Assembly: GCA_020091685.1 (NCBI GenBank)
Contig: CM034601.1
Location: forward strand, 11,828,472 to 11,892,471
DNA length: 64,000 nucleotides
Origin: Lutjanus erythropterus
Taxonomy: Eukaryota; Chordata; Actinopteri; Lutjaniformes; Lutjanidae
Direction: 5' to 3'
The notes beneath the pieces are model-generated. The model had not been told where the DNA came from. It did no database searches and worked only from the letters and a program-made list of their open reading frames with translations. This document shows, piece after piece, positions 27,901-38,539 of the stretch. Each line of letters starts with the position of its first letter. The stretch's first letter is position 1. Made by a program: the position numbers and the translations under genes.

Positions 27901-28060
27901 GGTTTTCGGGGCGGACAGTGGCTTCGGGGCAACGTCCGACGGTCGCTGCGACGCGGAGCCTCTCCGCCCGGGACGGGTCCGGCCATCGGGCGGCGGTGGC
28001 CGGCCCCCCCGAGTGGCGCGGGGGTGCGAGGGCCCGAACACAGCTGCTTGCAGCTTTAAT
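24904..28060 (+). mobile_element. composite 'gggcccgagcacc' fish repeat made of tandem ~770 bp units
   Basis: Starts 'gggcccgagcaccaaccggt' and ends 'gagggcccgaacacagctgc' followed by 'ttgcagctttaatta'. Inside, unit-sized blocks recur: 'gggcgtggccaa' with 'cttgaccacgcc' (about 25860 and 26784; diverged at 25096); 'cacgaaacttggt' with 'gcacaaaaaag' (25166, 25929, and changed at 26857); 'gtggcggcgaat...ttggcgtttcgccatga' (25420, 26180, 27110); and 'catagcgccccctg' with 'gacaggaaatgac' (25559, 26332). The spacing is about 770 bases, but the third unit is longer and holds an extra internal duplication near 26510..26700. The type is widespread in teleosts. No intact protein is encoded, and frames shift between units. 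A foldback lies inside at 27240..27895, and the last 150 bases are very CpG rich. Confidence 0.85.
27240..27895. mobile_element. foldback element nested in the composite repeat
   Basis: The left part ('attcctgtgctgatgtgagg' then 'atggatgaagatct', about 27309..27343) is the imperfect reverse complement of the right part ('aggtcttcacccatccttgc' then 'atcagcacggg', about 27845..27875). The opening 'agtagttcacccaaaaatga' is a familiar start of a fish non-autonomous DNA element. It interrupts the third unit of the surrounding repeat, which resumes as the CpG-rich tail at about 27910. The exact insertion ends are uncertain. Confidence 0.65.
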
Positions 28061-28290
28061 TATATTTGGGTTTTGGACTAACAAAAGGCATTTTAAGACA
28101 CTATAGATTCTCGCAAAGTAGAAAATAAGGCAATCATCAGTGAACTTGGTATCTGATTATTTATAACAGTGAACAAACAGGAGACAGGGAATTATGGCTT
28201 GTGGTTATTAAACTTTAATTTGAACTTGATCAATATCTGAAATCATCGGCAGGCTACAGCTGCACTCTTCTTTCTTTTGAAAAGTCATTC

Positions 28291-28294
<4 letters not shown>

Positions 28295-28346
<52 letters not shown>
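28295..28346. repeat. (GT)n microsatellite
   Basis: About 52 uninterrupted bases of TG repeat. Confidence 0.98.
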
Positions 28347-28348
<2 letters not shown>

Positions 28349-28477
28349 GCTGCTTTTACCTCAATATTTGAGTGAGACATCAGCTGCTGGACCTGCTTCT
28401 CCTTCCTTTCCTCCAACCATCTGCTTCTCTTCACTCTTACATCATTTATAACATTTTTTATTTTAGATTTTTAAGTC

Positions 28478-29215
28478 TGGTGACACTTTATATCACCTCC
28501 GTGTCTGTAATGCGTGATAATGCATAATAAACATACTTATGATGTGTTATACTATGCTTGTAGCGATGTATAATTATAGTCTAATAATACTCATAGTCCT
28601 AACACATTATAAGCAGGGTCACATATCATAACACCTTGTAATTGCTGGTCACTCACTGTCATTTGTTGTGGCGAGGATCAAAGTTTATTATAATTCTTAC
28701 AGTTGTAATATATTATCCATTATCCATTGTTATAGAGCTGCAACGATAAAGCGATAATTAAATTAATCGTCAAGTTTTCTGAGAACTGATTAATGGGCTT
28801 GATACATTTTTAAAGAGAAAAAAGTGAAAATTACAGCTTCTAAAATGTGAATATTTTCTGGTGTCTTTACTCATGTATGGCAGTAAACTGAATATATTTG
28901 CATTGTGGACAAAACGCGACATTTGAGACATTTCATGGACCAAACAACTAATCGATTAATTGCAGCCTTTCATTTTATAATCACTGCTATCATGCTTTGT
29001 AAGGTGACTATAAGTTACTTTTAGTGGTAATTGGGTGCTTTAAGTAAAGTAATAAAATTCTTGGGGTATAGAGTGATATAATATATTACAAGCTGGTCAT
29101 AAGACTTTATAAATGGTCACAGTTTGCTTTAAGTAACGTGAAATATGTTACTGTTTCCCCTCAATGCATTATAACAATGATTATAAAGCATTATTTTATG
29201 AATGTTTGATGGTTT
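28478..29215. mobile_element. AT-rich repeat split by a nested element
   Basis: Starts around 'ctggtgacactttatatcac' and ends around 'gcattataacaatgattata' followed by 'aagcattattttatga'. Its body is full of 'ataatgcataat' and 'cattataa' words, typical of an AT-rich fish repeat. It is interrupted at 28735..28972 by a 'ctgcaacgata' element. Boundaries are approximate. Confidence 0.5.
28735..28972 (+). mobile_element. hAT-like non-autonomous element, 'ctgcaacgatta' family
   Basis: Starts 'agagctgcaacgataaagcg' and ends 'ctaatcgattaattgcagcc', giving imperfect terminal inverted repeats (ctgcaacgat / attaattgcag). The internal 'gtaaactgaatatatttgca' is also in the reverse copy at 14120..14366. 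It is the most complete of the three copies and lies inside another repeat. Confidence 0.75.
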
Positions 29216-29560
29216 TATTTTCTGATCTTGATGATGACGAGTCCCACAGCTGATCTGTACCCGGCTTTACTCGCTGGACCGTTCCGTCCAGGAGCGGACT
29301 GTGTAACAAGCTCCCGCTGTAGTAAATCAGGAGCTTAATACACACAGATTGTGGCCCCAAATTCAATAAAACCTGCAGCTCACGTTTGTGGAGTGCTGTT
29401 TTCTTAGTAAATCTGTCCTAATGTGCTTTGGAAGTAATGCCAGGCACATGTAACATGTATAGTAGTTCATAGGCAGACATTTGATAAAGGTACATAGTTT
29501 GATAAACTGGCAGATACATTTCCTATCCAGAGTCATGGCCGACTCAAACAACCACTCAGT
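29216..29560. other. no gene seen
   Basis: Unremarkable sequence inside jade2 intron 2. Confidence 0.5.
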
Positions 29561-29564
29561 CAGA

Positions 29565-29644
29565 CTATAGACTGTATATGAAGTCTGACTGTATATACAG
29601 ACTGTCTCATGGGTTGTATATATCTTTACATACAGTCTATGAGA
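29565..29644. repeat. small inverted/direct repeat cluster around 'agactgtatat'
   Basis: 'atagactgtatatgaag', 'gactgtatatacagactg' and 'acatacagtctatgag' occur within 80 bases, so the outer copies are inverted and could pair. It probably belongs to a short foldback-type repeat. Confidence 0.55.
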
Positions 29645-31015
29645 CATACATCTGCATGATGGTGGGAACATCTGGTCAGTCTAACACATTACCATCACTG
29701 GCAGCTTCTGCTGGAAAATCATTCGATAATAAACAGTCTTTGAACAGCAGTCCAGTGTTACACAAGCACACTTGGCTCCCACAGCTGATAACTGACTACA
29801 AAATAGGAAGATTTAGTCATCGGAGACAGCCAACAATTTAAATTTAATTTTAAATGTCATTCTTCTTGGCTTTTGGCAGCTCAACATTGCAAATTTTTGC
29901 CATTTTACGGCGCTCGTTTTGCAACAACAAGCTAATTTATTTGTTTGGCCGTTCTCCTGACACTGTCAGGCCAGCGCCGACAGAATATTAGATACATCAC
30001 TGAACTAGAAAACAAACTGTTGAGGACAAGAGTGGAGGTCACTTTTTGGTTTTGTGTCAGTTCAGCTGAAGAGGGTTTCAGGTTTTGTTTTGTTACTAGG
30101 CTAGATTGGTTTGAATAACACAGAATTGACTCACTGGGAAGTCCATCCTCTGAACAGCATTTGTCCAGTCAGAGTTTAGCCACTGTAACTATTAGGGCTG
30201 GGACACTCCTGCAGTCACCAGTCCTCTGTGCCAATTTGACATGTAGTCCAATTCTAAAAGGATTTTGACTCAATGTTCTGATTCTTTATTATTTTTGTTT
30301 GCTTTTAAACACTAGACCACGTGAAAAAGTTGAATAATACACTTTTAGAGACTGCAGATTATGACTGATATTTCCAAAGCAATGCATATCAACTATATAC
30401 TTAGTGATTTTTTAAAAATCTTGTTAATAACAGATGTTTATGTGGTATGACAAACTCAGAACACACATTTTTTAGTGGTTTACAGCACTTTTACTCTTGA
30501 AGTTCCTCGGATAGACGGCTAAAATGAAACCTTATAAAAAGTCTGTCCGGTTTTCTTTTGACACATTTTTCTGTACTTCAGACGAAAAGATTTTAATAAA
30601 ACATTTTAATTTGGGATTTTCTTCAATGCAAAAATCAATTTTCCTATCACAGGTAAAAGAGAATTAAATTGAAAGGCTGATAGTTCTTCAATAATAGAAA
30701 TGGGAATCTTTTAAATGCAGGCAAGGATGTTGCTCTTGGAAGTTAAAAAGAAATTCTCAAATTAAAGCTGTGCTCTCTCATGGTGAGGAATGTCCAAACC
30801 CTTTTCATTAATAAAAAAAACTTTTTAGCTAATTTAAAATTTAGATATACAAGGATGAATTCTAAGTGCTGTAGCATTTCAGACTTGATAAGATGTTTTA
30901 CTGCAGTGGGGCCACCGAAGGTTAAAGGTTTAACTGTTCTGTGGTCACAGGTCTGCATGTATTTGGTATTTTACAGCAGGTTTAACAGGCTGGTTTTCAG
31001 AGCTGACTGAGCCAC
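29645..31015. other. no gene seen
   Basis: Intronic AT-rich sequence with no recognised repeat family or exon. Confidence 0.5.
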
Positions 31016-31255
31016 TGAAGGCTGCTGAAGGCCGTGCCGTCTCCGTTATAATTAGCTGTTAGCCGTTAGCTTCCCCTGGCCAGTACAGCGAGGGCTCCAG
31101 CTGCATCTGTTGACTGGAGGTTATCAGGTTTCTAATTGAAGGATGCCCATGATAATTTTGGCCGCCGTGCACCAAGCGGGGCTTTTAATTAACACACGGC
31201 CATGATGGTAACCTCCAACTGCGCTGCAGCCCGTTTGGTTATCTGGCCGCAGTGA
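31016..31255. promoter_or_regulatory. candidate conserved noncoding block
   Basis: Balanced-composition sequence with homeodomain-type cores (ataattag, tctaattgaa, ttttaattaac), free of the usual repeats and of open frames. The texture is like a vertebrate conserved intronic enhancer, but conservation cannot be tested here. It may be ordinary intron. Confidence 0.25.
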
Positions 31256-31509
31256 TGGAGTGGTGCAGCTGCCTCATGTGGGGCGTGTGGATGTAACCAA
31301 CACACACACACGCACGCACACTAGCGGAGTGCAGATGCATGAGTACACTCAAATATGTCCAGCAGATTAGCACACAGTCCCACTGAATATGTGCATACCA
31401 AGCACACACATGCACATAACATAGCACTTCTACACACAGACTTGTGGATGAACGCATTGCTGTATATGCACATTTCTGACAAATGAAAAGAACAATAATA
31501 ACAAAGTGT

Positions 31510-32619
31510 CTGAAGAGGCGTTTCCACCAGGCAGTTCGGTTCAACTTGTTACACATTAGAACAGTTATTTTTGCGTTTCCACTGACAGAAGCTGGCGGAT
31601 GGTACAAATAGAAACACTCCATTCTGCCCCGTTTTTTTTTGAGACCTCTCTGTTTAACAGGGTTCGTACGGGTGCTGGAAATCCTTTAAAACACTTGAAT
31701 TTTAATGTGGTGTTTTCAAAGTTTAAGTGCTCAGATTTTGGATAAAGTGCTTGAAACTGCTTGAAATTGTAATTGCATTACTTTCATGATTTGGTATCTG
31801 AATGAATACTTTGCTTTAGTGTGACACATTTTGAAACATGAAACTTTGTCGTGTTTAATTTGTCACCCTTCTGTAGCATGTTATCAGACATAATTTTGGT
31901 AGTTTATAGCGCAGTAACATCCGATTTTATGTGATTTAGAACAGATATAATCATTTAGAGTATATTTACAGTGTGTATATAATGCACCTTCATAATTCTT
32001 GAAAAGTGCTTGAATTTGACTTTGAAAAAGGTGCAGGAATTCTGATTTAAGTTCCAAGCAAGCTAGGACTGAAAAGGTGGAGATAAAACACTGCAAACCA
32101 CTGATTGGTCAGAGAAAATCAGAGAAACCAGTCACCTTGTCTTCTGCATTATGATGTAGGATGTTTTTTTCAGCAGTCTTTTTTTCTTGCTACCTGCAGC
32201 CTTTTCTCAAACAAAGGTTGTCTCCTTGTTGTAATAAACAACGACATGCTGAGAAGAAAGAACACAAAACATGTATGTAGCAAATGAGAGAGTCTAAATG
32301 TGACGGCACAGGCAGAGCAGATGACGACATTAGCAGTAACTTGTCAGTCTGGCAGTAAATGTACAGTACAGAATACATTGTGTACGTGAACAAATGCTGT
32401 AATGTAGCTTCTCCAGACCAAGTTCCAAACTGTTTGCTTACAACTGGAGAAGTGAAGGTAGTTTGCTCTGAAGCCCCAGTAACAACCCCTCCTACTTTTA
32501 AAAGTACTGTCTGCTGTGGAAACACAAAGCAGATCTAGGTGTTAGGTTCATGTAGGTGCGGGTAAGTATGGGTTTCAAGGGTACTATACTGAATATTTTT
32601 GGTGGAAATGCAGCTTTAG
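31510..32619. mobile_element. DNA transposon with 'gcgtttccacc' ends, split by another repeat
   Basis: The left end 'ctgaagaggcgtttccacc' and the right end, reverse-complemented, 'ctaaagctgcatttccacc' form a 19-base imperfect terminal inverted repeat. The body includes 'ttactttt...aaaagtactgt', seen in related fish elements. It is interrupted at 31658..32042 by an unrelated repeat. No coding capacity. Confidence 0.6.
31658..32042. mobile_element. nested 'cagggttcgtacggg' repeat
   Basis: Starts 'cagggttcgtacgggtgctg' and is filled with 'gtgcttgaaa' and 'cttgaatttt' words. It ends near 'ttgaaaagtgcttgaatttg'. The type is a common fish repeat. It lies inside the element at 31510..32619. Confidence 0.65.
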
Positions 32620-33477
32620 TTTGCCGTTGTTGTATAAAAACATGTAAAGTAAAAGAAATAAGAGTATAATTACAATAAAATTAAATAAAAGTTAGGACAA
32701 AAGTCAAATTTGGGATTTGGATATTTGTTTTTTCCTCTAAATGAATGATGCATGGGTCAGGATTTTTTAATATCTGCACTCACCCGACCTGTTATGACAG
32801 CTAATCTGCACCACCCAACTGCAAAGTTTAATCAACAACCAGAACACATCCCAACCTGCAAACTGCCAAATTATGTATTATAGTTGCAATTGTGGACGTC
32901 GCCTCATCCTGCCGCTGGAAACAGCCCGCTGTCTATTTTTTTTTTTTTTTTTTTTTTTTAGCCTAGTGTTTGGCTGCAGTGTGTAAACAAAGAACACCAC
33001 AGTTCCAGGATTTAACCTTTTTAGATGCAGTTCGAGCACCGATCAGCTGAGCTGAAAGTGCACACTGGATGGTTGCTGTGCACACCACTCCAACCAGGAT
33101 GTGTGTTTGAGAGGACTATTGCACACAATGTTTCTGTGATAAAGATAAACATGTTTTAATTGAACTGTTAAAATGTGGAAATATTTGGGCATGTGACGTC
33201 CCACTCACTCACAGCAGCGAACGAGTGAACATCACACTTCAGTTCAGACCTCAACTGAACGGAGAAATGTTGTGGCTGAGTCTGAGTCATGTTCAGCACT
33301 TGCCCCTAAAGGCTAAATCATCATCAGATAATAGCTGATAGCGCCGGGCCATATGGCTCATAAAAATATCTTGATATTTTTAGACCGTTCCATCCTCAAT
33401 ATGCATATTTTCTCGAAAAATAACATAAATTCTCAAAAAGTGCCAAGTGCATTGCTTTTGATTAAACTAACCAGAAG
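32620..33477. other. no gene; poly(T) run
   Basis: A T run of about 23 at 32937..32959. Otherwise AT-rich intron. 'gggccatatggctcataaaa' near 33350 may be a fragment of the repeat that follows. Confidence 0.5.
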
Positions 33478-33838
33478 ATAGGGCTGAGAGAGATGGACAA
33501 AATCAAATATCACAATATTTTTGACCAAATAACTTCATATTGATATTGCAGCAATATTGTAGGGATCACCATTGGTGCTTTCACAAAATATAAGCACAAT
33601 AAGATTTTTGATAAATAACCATCAGTTTCATGGATACAAAGACTAAGTGAGTAAAGGCAAATAATGTAACAGCTAGACAGTCTGGTAAATTCAAAAAAAT
33701 TACATCACTTTACTGTAATGAAGCCTTTAAAACCAGGAAAAGACAGTACTTATGCCATATAACGATATTCAAAATCTAAAATGATACAGTTTCATGTCAA
33801 AGTATTGACGTATTATTGATATATTGGCCAACCCTAAT
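33478..33838. repeat. dispersed repeat, fuller copy of the window-start element
   Basis: Opens 'agggctgagagagatggaca' and closes 'attggccaaccctaata', with imperfect inverted ends. The body matches 1..258. The extra segment 33598..33650 is absent from the other copy. Confidence 0.75.
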
Positions 33839-33920
33839 AGCCCATTGGCTCTGAGATTATTCTTGGACAAACTATAGTCTCTCCGCCCCAATTTACTTTG
33901 AAGGATAATGACAGGGTCTC

Positions 33921-33922
<2 letters not shown>

Positions 33923-33956
<34 letters not shown>
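33923..33956. repeat. (CA)n microsatellite
   Basis: About 34 bases of CA repeat. Confidence 0.95.
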
Positions 33957-33957
<1 letters not shown>

Positions 33958-34739
33958 CACACACTTACAGCGCACATCGTGTCCTGCTACAGTCTGTTAG
34001 GTGGTACACTTTTGACACCACCACTCAGAGCAGCTGAGTGGAGGATTAATTTGAAAGGCTGTCAATTCACACCATATTTACTGTCGTGCTGTGGCAGTGA
34101 AAGTGTGTATGTGTGTCTCTACGTGTGCACCAGTCAGTATGTAAAACTGCACAACTCTGAGAGCCCGGGACACCATCTCAGTGTGAGCAAACTGTGTGTG
34201 ATGATGGGTTAAAGTGCGGATGTGCAGTATGCGACTGTGAGGGTGCATGTGTGGAAAATACATGGGTGTGTTAGCAGCTGTATATACAGTGTATGTCCTT
34301 GTGTGAATTGTGTGTGTGTGTAGAGGGAGGCAGTCAGTAATTTTGAAGACGAGTCTAGCAGCAGCGCTCCCCTCGGCGCTGTTAGTTGTTCAGACGTCAC
34401 AAGTAAAATTAGCACGGTGGCAGTACTGCTGCGGTGGCAAGGGAAATATGTTGAGTAGGAGGCAGCACACACACACGCACACGTACAGTCACGGTCACAA
34501 TGTGCTATATTACACAGTATTGGCAAATTTGTGTTTTCCATTATGCCAGTGTGATGTAATTTAATTGCCAATGTGATGCAATGTTTAATGACAGCCTTCG
34601 CGGTGCACAGATGAAACTGAGCTTGCGGCAACAGGCCTATATGTTGCAGTAGTTTTATGATTTAAAAAAAAAAAATAGAGAAAAACAGCACACATTCCTC
34701 TGTCCACATACATGAGCACATGGGAAAACACACACGCAG
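33957..34739. other. no gene; CA/GT-rich patches
   Basis: Short CA and GT runs near 34303..34321 and 34468..34490. Frames on both strands here are low complexity. Confidence 0.5.
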
Positions 34740-35010
34740 GGCTGCTGATTGAAGCAGTGGGTGGGATATTGGCTCCAGTGTCTGGTTAATTGCCATTAGG
34801 TTGTGTATTAATGAGGTTGTAAAGGACCACAGTGGACTAACTGCTTAACAAGATGCTATTTATACTGTCATTACCTATTAAACCTCTTAATAGATCATCA
34901 TCAGTCCGCTTCAATTAAAGGCCTGAGTCAGAGTGGTAGTGCGGCCACAGGCGTTGGGAAGGTTTTTGTTTGGGTGCTTTCTTTTAGTGCTCCTCTGCAC
35001 TGTTTAAATT
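34740..35010. promoter_or_regulatory. candidate conserved noncoding block
   Basis: Repeat-free stretch with several homeodomain-type and AT-rich cores (ggttaattgcc, gtattaatgag, tcaattaaag) and no open frame, about 2 kb before the second coding exon. It looks like intronic enhancer sequence by texture only. Confidence 0.3.
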
Positions 35011-36824
35011 GCCTCCATCAGTGTGAATTACAAAGGCCTTGAACTCCATCACATGCTCGTTTAAGAACTTTTTTTTACACTGATGAGCAGCGTTTTGCTT
35101 TCTAGCACGTAACTGATTCCCTGCTGGTTCATAATAGCTGATGTTACAGTTTTTTTATTGTCTTTGTATAGTAACCCATCAAATTTCTCCATTGGGACAA
35201 TAAAGTTTCTTTGGAGTGAATCGGAGTGCATGGCACGCTGTGTACATGAAGTCTGATCTACGGCCAGAGACCTGTTCTTCATTTTCCCCACTTTAAATCA
35301 ACAGTCACACTAATGAATGCTCGTTATTGGCAAATCAAACGCAGAGTAAGTTTGTCAGATGTTCTGCTCCAGATGATGATCATTAGCTTCTGAGCTTGGT
35401 AACTAGCACACCGAGGCTAGCAACGAGGCTAGCTTCTGGCTTAGCTGGTCGTTAGCTTGAAAGGCACTTTTACTTTTTTCCCATTTGTATCTTATCAGTA
35501 GATTGGAGCAAAGTTTGGTGTCTTTCTTTCTTTCTTCGTCTTTTTTTTTTTCTTTTTTGGTTACCAAAATCCCCCTCAAAAACTACACTTTCTCCAGCAA
35601 CATTCCTTTCCTTAGAAATATGTTGAATTGTAGGCTCCTCACATTTCAGACCACACCACTGTCAAGAAAATGTTATGTTTAATAGGTAATGAAGACCATT
35701 AGCCATTACTTTTTTAACCTATGATTACAATTGCGGCCACTGGCGCCTTTAAGCATGCACCTCCCGTGTGTCACACCCCCTAGCGAGATGAATGGCTGAG
35801 CTTTAAAATAATATGGTGCAAACTCAGCACCGCCTAATGCAGCAGGAAGAGGTTCACTCTGCCCGTGTGTCCATCTAGTCTGCCAGCCCTTAGTAACATG
35901 AAAAAAAAGTCTGCCGTTTCCCTCTGGATTTATCACGCCGTTCAACCCACAAATCCCCGTTCACCGCTCTGGTCACCTGTTACCGCGAGCCTGCCGCCGT
36001 CTCCTCTGCAACAGAACACTGTTTGGAGAGGAGGTAACACCGGTGTGTCTGGCTTTGTTTTTCAAAGAGGCAAGGAGGTCTCACTCTGATGCCTTTGGGA
36101 AGACGTGTTCTGTGCATTGACTTTGTACACATTTGACTGATAAGACTATAAAATATTGGCACTGTTTATTGGATGTGCTTGAACTGTCACCTTTTTGCAC
36201 AATACACTGTGGCGGATCATTGAACTTTGCTTTTGTCTAAGTGTTATTACTTGCAGTGTGTTTTGCTTGTACTCAGCTGGGAATGAGGTTGGAGGCTCTG
36301 CCAACTCCTTCGTGGGGTTTGCTGATGATAAATTTATATCCTGTATATTTTTGTCAGACTGATCTTGTGATTGGCACCCCTGCAGCATGCCAGCGATTGC
36401 TGCACAGTAATCACCCATTTGGCACCAGTCCGCCAATAAAATACGAAAGACGAAAGTGACCAGCCAAATCAGTAGCAAATGTAGCTAGCCAGCTTTGGAA
36501 GGTAATGACCAGACAAGCCAGCAGCCAATCCAGGGAGTTCCTAGCTGTTACCACCTTGGACAAATGAATAGTCTGCTTTTCATCCACCACTGTTGGCCTC
36601 TTAGTTTCCAGTGCTGGCATATCATTGGCCCGATTCATCAAGGTTATAGCCTCTGCCGACTTCTCGGTATGCTTAATTTTTTCCTTATCCTGTGTCATAA
36701 ATATGTCTACCAGAAGGATATTCATTCTTTCTCTTCTGGTCCACAAAAGAAATTTATTGACTGATGTTTGTCAGCCTTTAATTACACTGATCACAGTTGC
36801 GTTTGTTTTTCTTTGCTATTGCAG
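35011..36824. other. no gene; end of intron 2
   Basis: Contains 'gggacaataaagtttcttt' near 35196, like a retroposon tail with AATAAA, and a CT-rich run near 35521..35560. Several frames over 36146..37026 are chance frames around the exon. The polypyrimidine tract 'gtttttctttgctattgcag' precedes the next exon. Confidence 0.55.
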
Positions 36825-36910
36825 GTCAGGTGACGTCGTGGTCCAGATCATCCAAGAATACGGGCACCAGCAGCACATGGGTCCGCCACCAGCACAAGAA
36901 ACCATCAGAG
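36825..36910 (+). CDS. jade2: jade2, second coding exon
   Basis: Acceptor 'ctattgcag' ends at 36824 and donor 'gag|gtaagt' begins at 36911. Joined to the A left over from the start-codon exon, it reads SQVTSWSRSS, a Thr/Ser-rich middle (TGTSSTW), then HQHKKPSE. KKPSE followed by VFRTDL is the JADE family hallmark just before the conserved N-terminal region, and the exon ends in phase 0 exactly after PSE. An alternative acceptor four bases later would give an immediate stop, which supports this boundary. Together the two exons give 50 residues. The middle is more variable than the ends, as in other family members. The next exon, expected to start VFRTDL, was not found up to 64000, so the downstream intron exceeds 27 kb. 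Confidence 0.92.
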
Positions 36911-37384
36911 GTAAGTTATTGTGGCAGTTTGGTTCAGTCACTCATGCATGTACAGTACACAAAAATGTGTTTAATGAAACACAGTCTCTGTTTGGCCCTT
37001 ACAAGCTCACAGTTTTGCTCCATTAGACCGCTGTCTGTTATTTGTTGTGGCTTTTCTGAATTGTCATTAATGGTCAGATTCCAACATTGTGTCTGGTTTT
37101 TGGGGTTGCTGAACACTGGCATGATCCGCAGCTTTTATGATCCAGTGGCTAATCTAAACCAGATTAGCGACCAAAAGTCAGGGCTGAGTATGGTTTTGGA
37201 CAAGCTCAGATGGCAGAGTTGCTGCTAGGTCGTTTTTTTGTGCAAAGCTGATTGCTATGATTCAGAATTTTTGTAACAGCCTGAAACATCATGCACACCA
37301 CAACACATGCAAAAGCAAGATCATTCTCCTGTCAAAGCATACACAACTGTAATAGAAAAAATTAAGTTACTTCAAAGACAAATT
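36911..37384. other. start of intron 3, nothing recognised
   Basis: Ordinary intronic sequence. Plus-strand frames starting upstream read through the donor and have no support here. Confidence 0.6.
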
Positions 37385-38539
37385 GCAGCCACAATTCCAA
37401 AAAAAGCTGGGACGTTGTGCAAAACAAAAATAAAACCAGAATGAAATGATTTGCAAAAACTTTTTGACCTGTATTCAATTGAATACAGTACAAACACAAT
37501 ATATTTACTGTTCAAGCTGATTTTTGTTTTATAAATTTACATGCAATCTGAATTAGATGCCTGCAACATATTCCAAAAAAGTTGGTATCCACTGCGGACA
37601 CTGAATTTTTTCTCATTCTTTCATGATTAACGACCTCAGATGCTCCAAAGTCCAGGGTCTCTGTTGTATTTTGTGATTCATAATGCACCACTCAGGTGTG
37701 GACTGCAGGCAGGTCAGTCTGTCACCAAAACTCTTTTACTACGAAGTCAAACAGTTGTAAAACATGCAGAACGTGTGCTGGTAACAATCTGGATTGTCCT
37801 CCTTCTCTTCGACCTGGAGGACACAACGTCCATGATTTCTGAAAACAATCTGAAATGTGGACTCGTCCAAATGTCCACTCGATCACAGCACACCTTTCCA
37901 GTTTGGCAGCATTTCTGGACGTTGTTGATGTGTGGCTGTCACTGTGCATCTTTTTTAGATCCAATGACAAACTGTGTTTACTGACAGTGGTTTTCCAGTG
38001 TCCCCAAATCCATGTAGTGTCATTCATTTATGCAACTATGTGGGTTTTTAATGCAGTGGCGCTTGAGGAGCCAGAGGTCACATGCAATCATGGCTGGTTT
38101 TCATCCATGCCCCTTGCATGCAGAGATTTCTCTGGATTCTCTGAATCTATTAATCATATTATGAATTACAGATGGTGCGATCCCTACATTCCTGGCAGTT
38201 TTGAGTTGAAAGACACTGTTCTTAAACCGTTTGCCTACGCTGTTTTTCCACAAACCTCACTCTCTCCATGCTTGTGAATAACTGAGCATGTTGAGGATAA
38301 GCAGTCCTGATACAGTCACCTGTCACTAATTAACCCGTTGACCTGTCAAATGTTCCAAACAGGCAAATCCACAACTTTCCCAGTCTTTTGTTGTTTCATT
38401 TATCAGTTTGAATGTTAGATATGTTGTCCCTGTACTGTATTCAATTAAGTACAAGTCATAAAGTATTTGCAGATCATCGTATTCTGTTGTTATTTACATT
38501 GTACAAAGCATCCCGACTTTTTCAGATTTGGTTTTGTAG
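37385..38539 (-). mobile_element. Tc1/mariner-type transposon remnant, internally deleted
   Basis: The left end 'acaattccaaaaaaagctgg' then 'gacgttg' and the right end, reverse-complemented, 'tctgaaaaagtcgggatg' form the terminal inverted repeats. A second layer, 'ttgacctgtattcaattgaa' on the left against 'tgtattcaattaagtacaag' on the right, also pairs. Between them, the minus-strand frame 37722..38027 and continuing broken frames resemble a decayed Tc1-like transposase, including a 'SWTLCPPGRRE' segment. The usual catalytic middle appears to be missing, since the body is only about 750 bases. Non-functional. Confidence 0.7.

Noticed and set aside
27589-28106. Overlapping long frames and a possible CpG-island promoter
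   Set aside because: Frames occur in several registers on both strands because of high G+C; the CpG cluster is the tail of a repeat, so it is reported as a finding rather than a promoter.
34209-34631. 140-codon minus-strand frame
   Set aside because: Driven by CA/GT-rich sequence; no domain.
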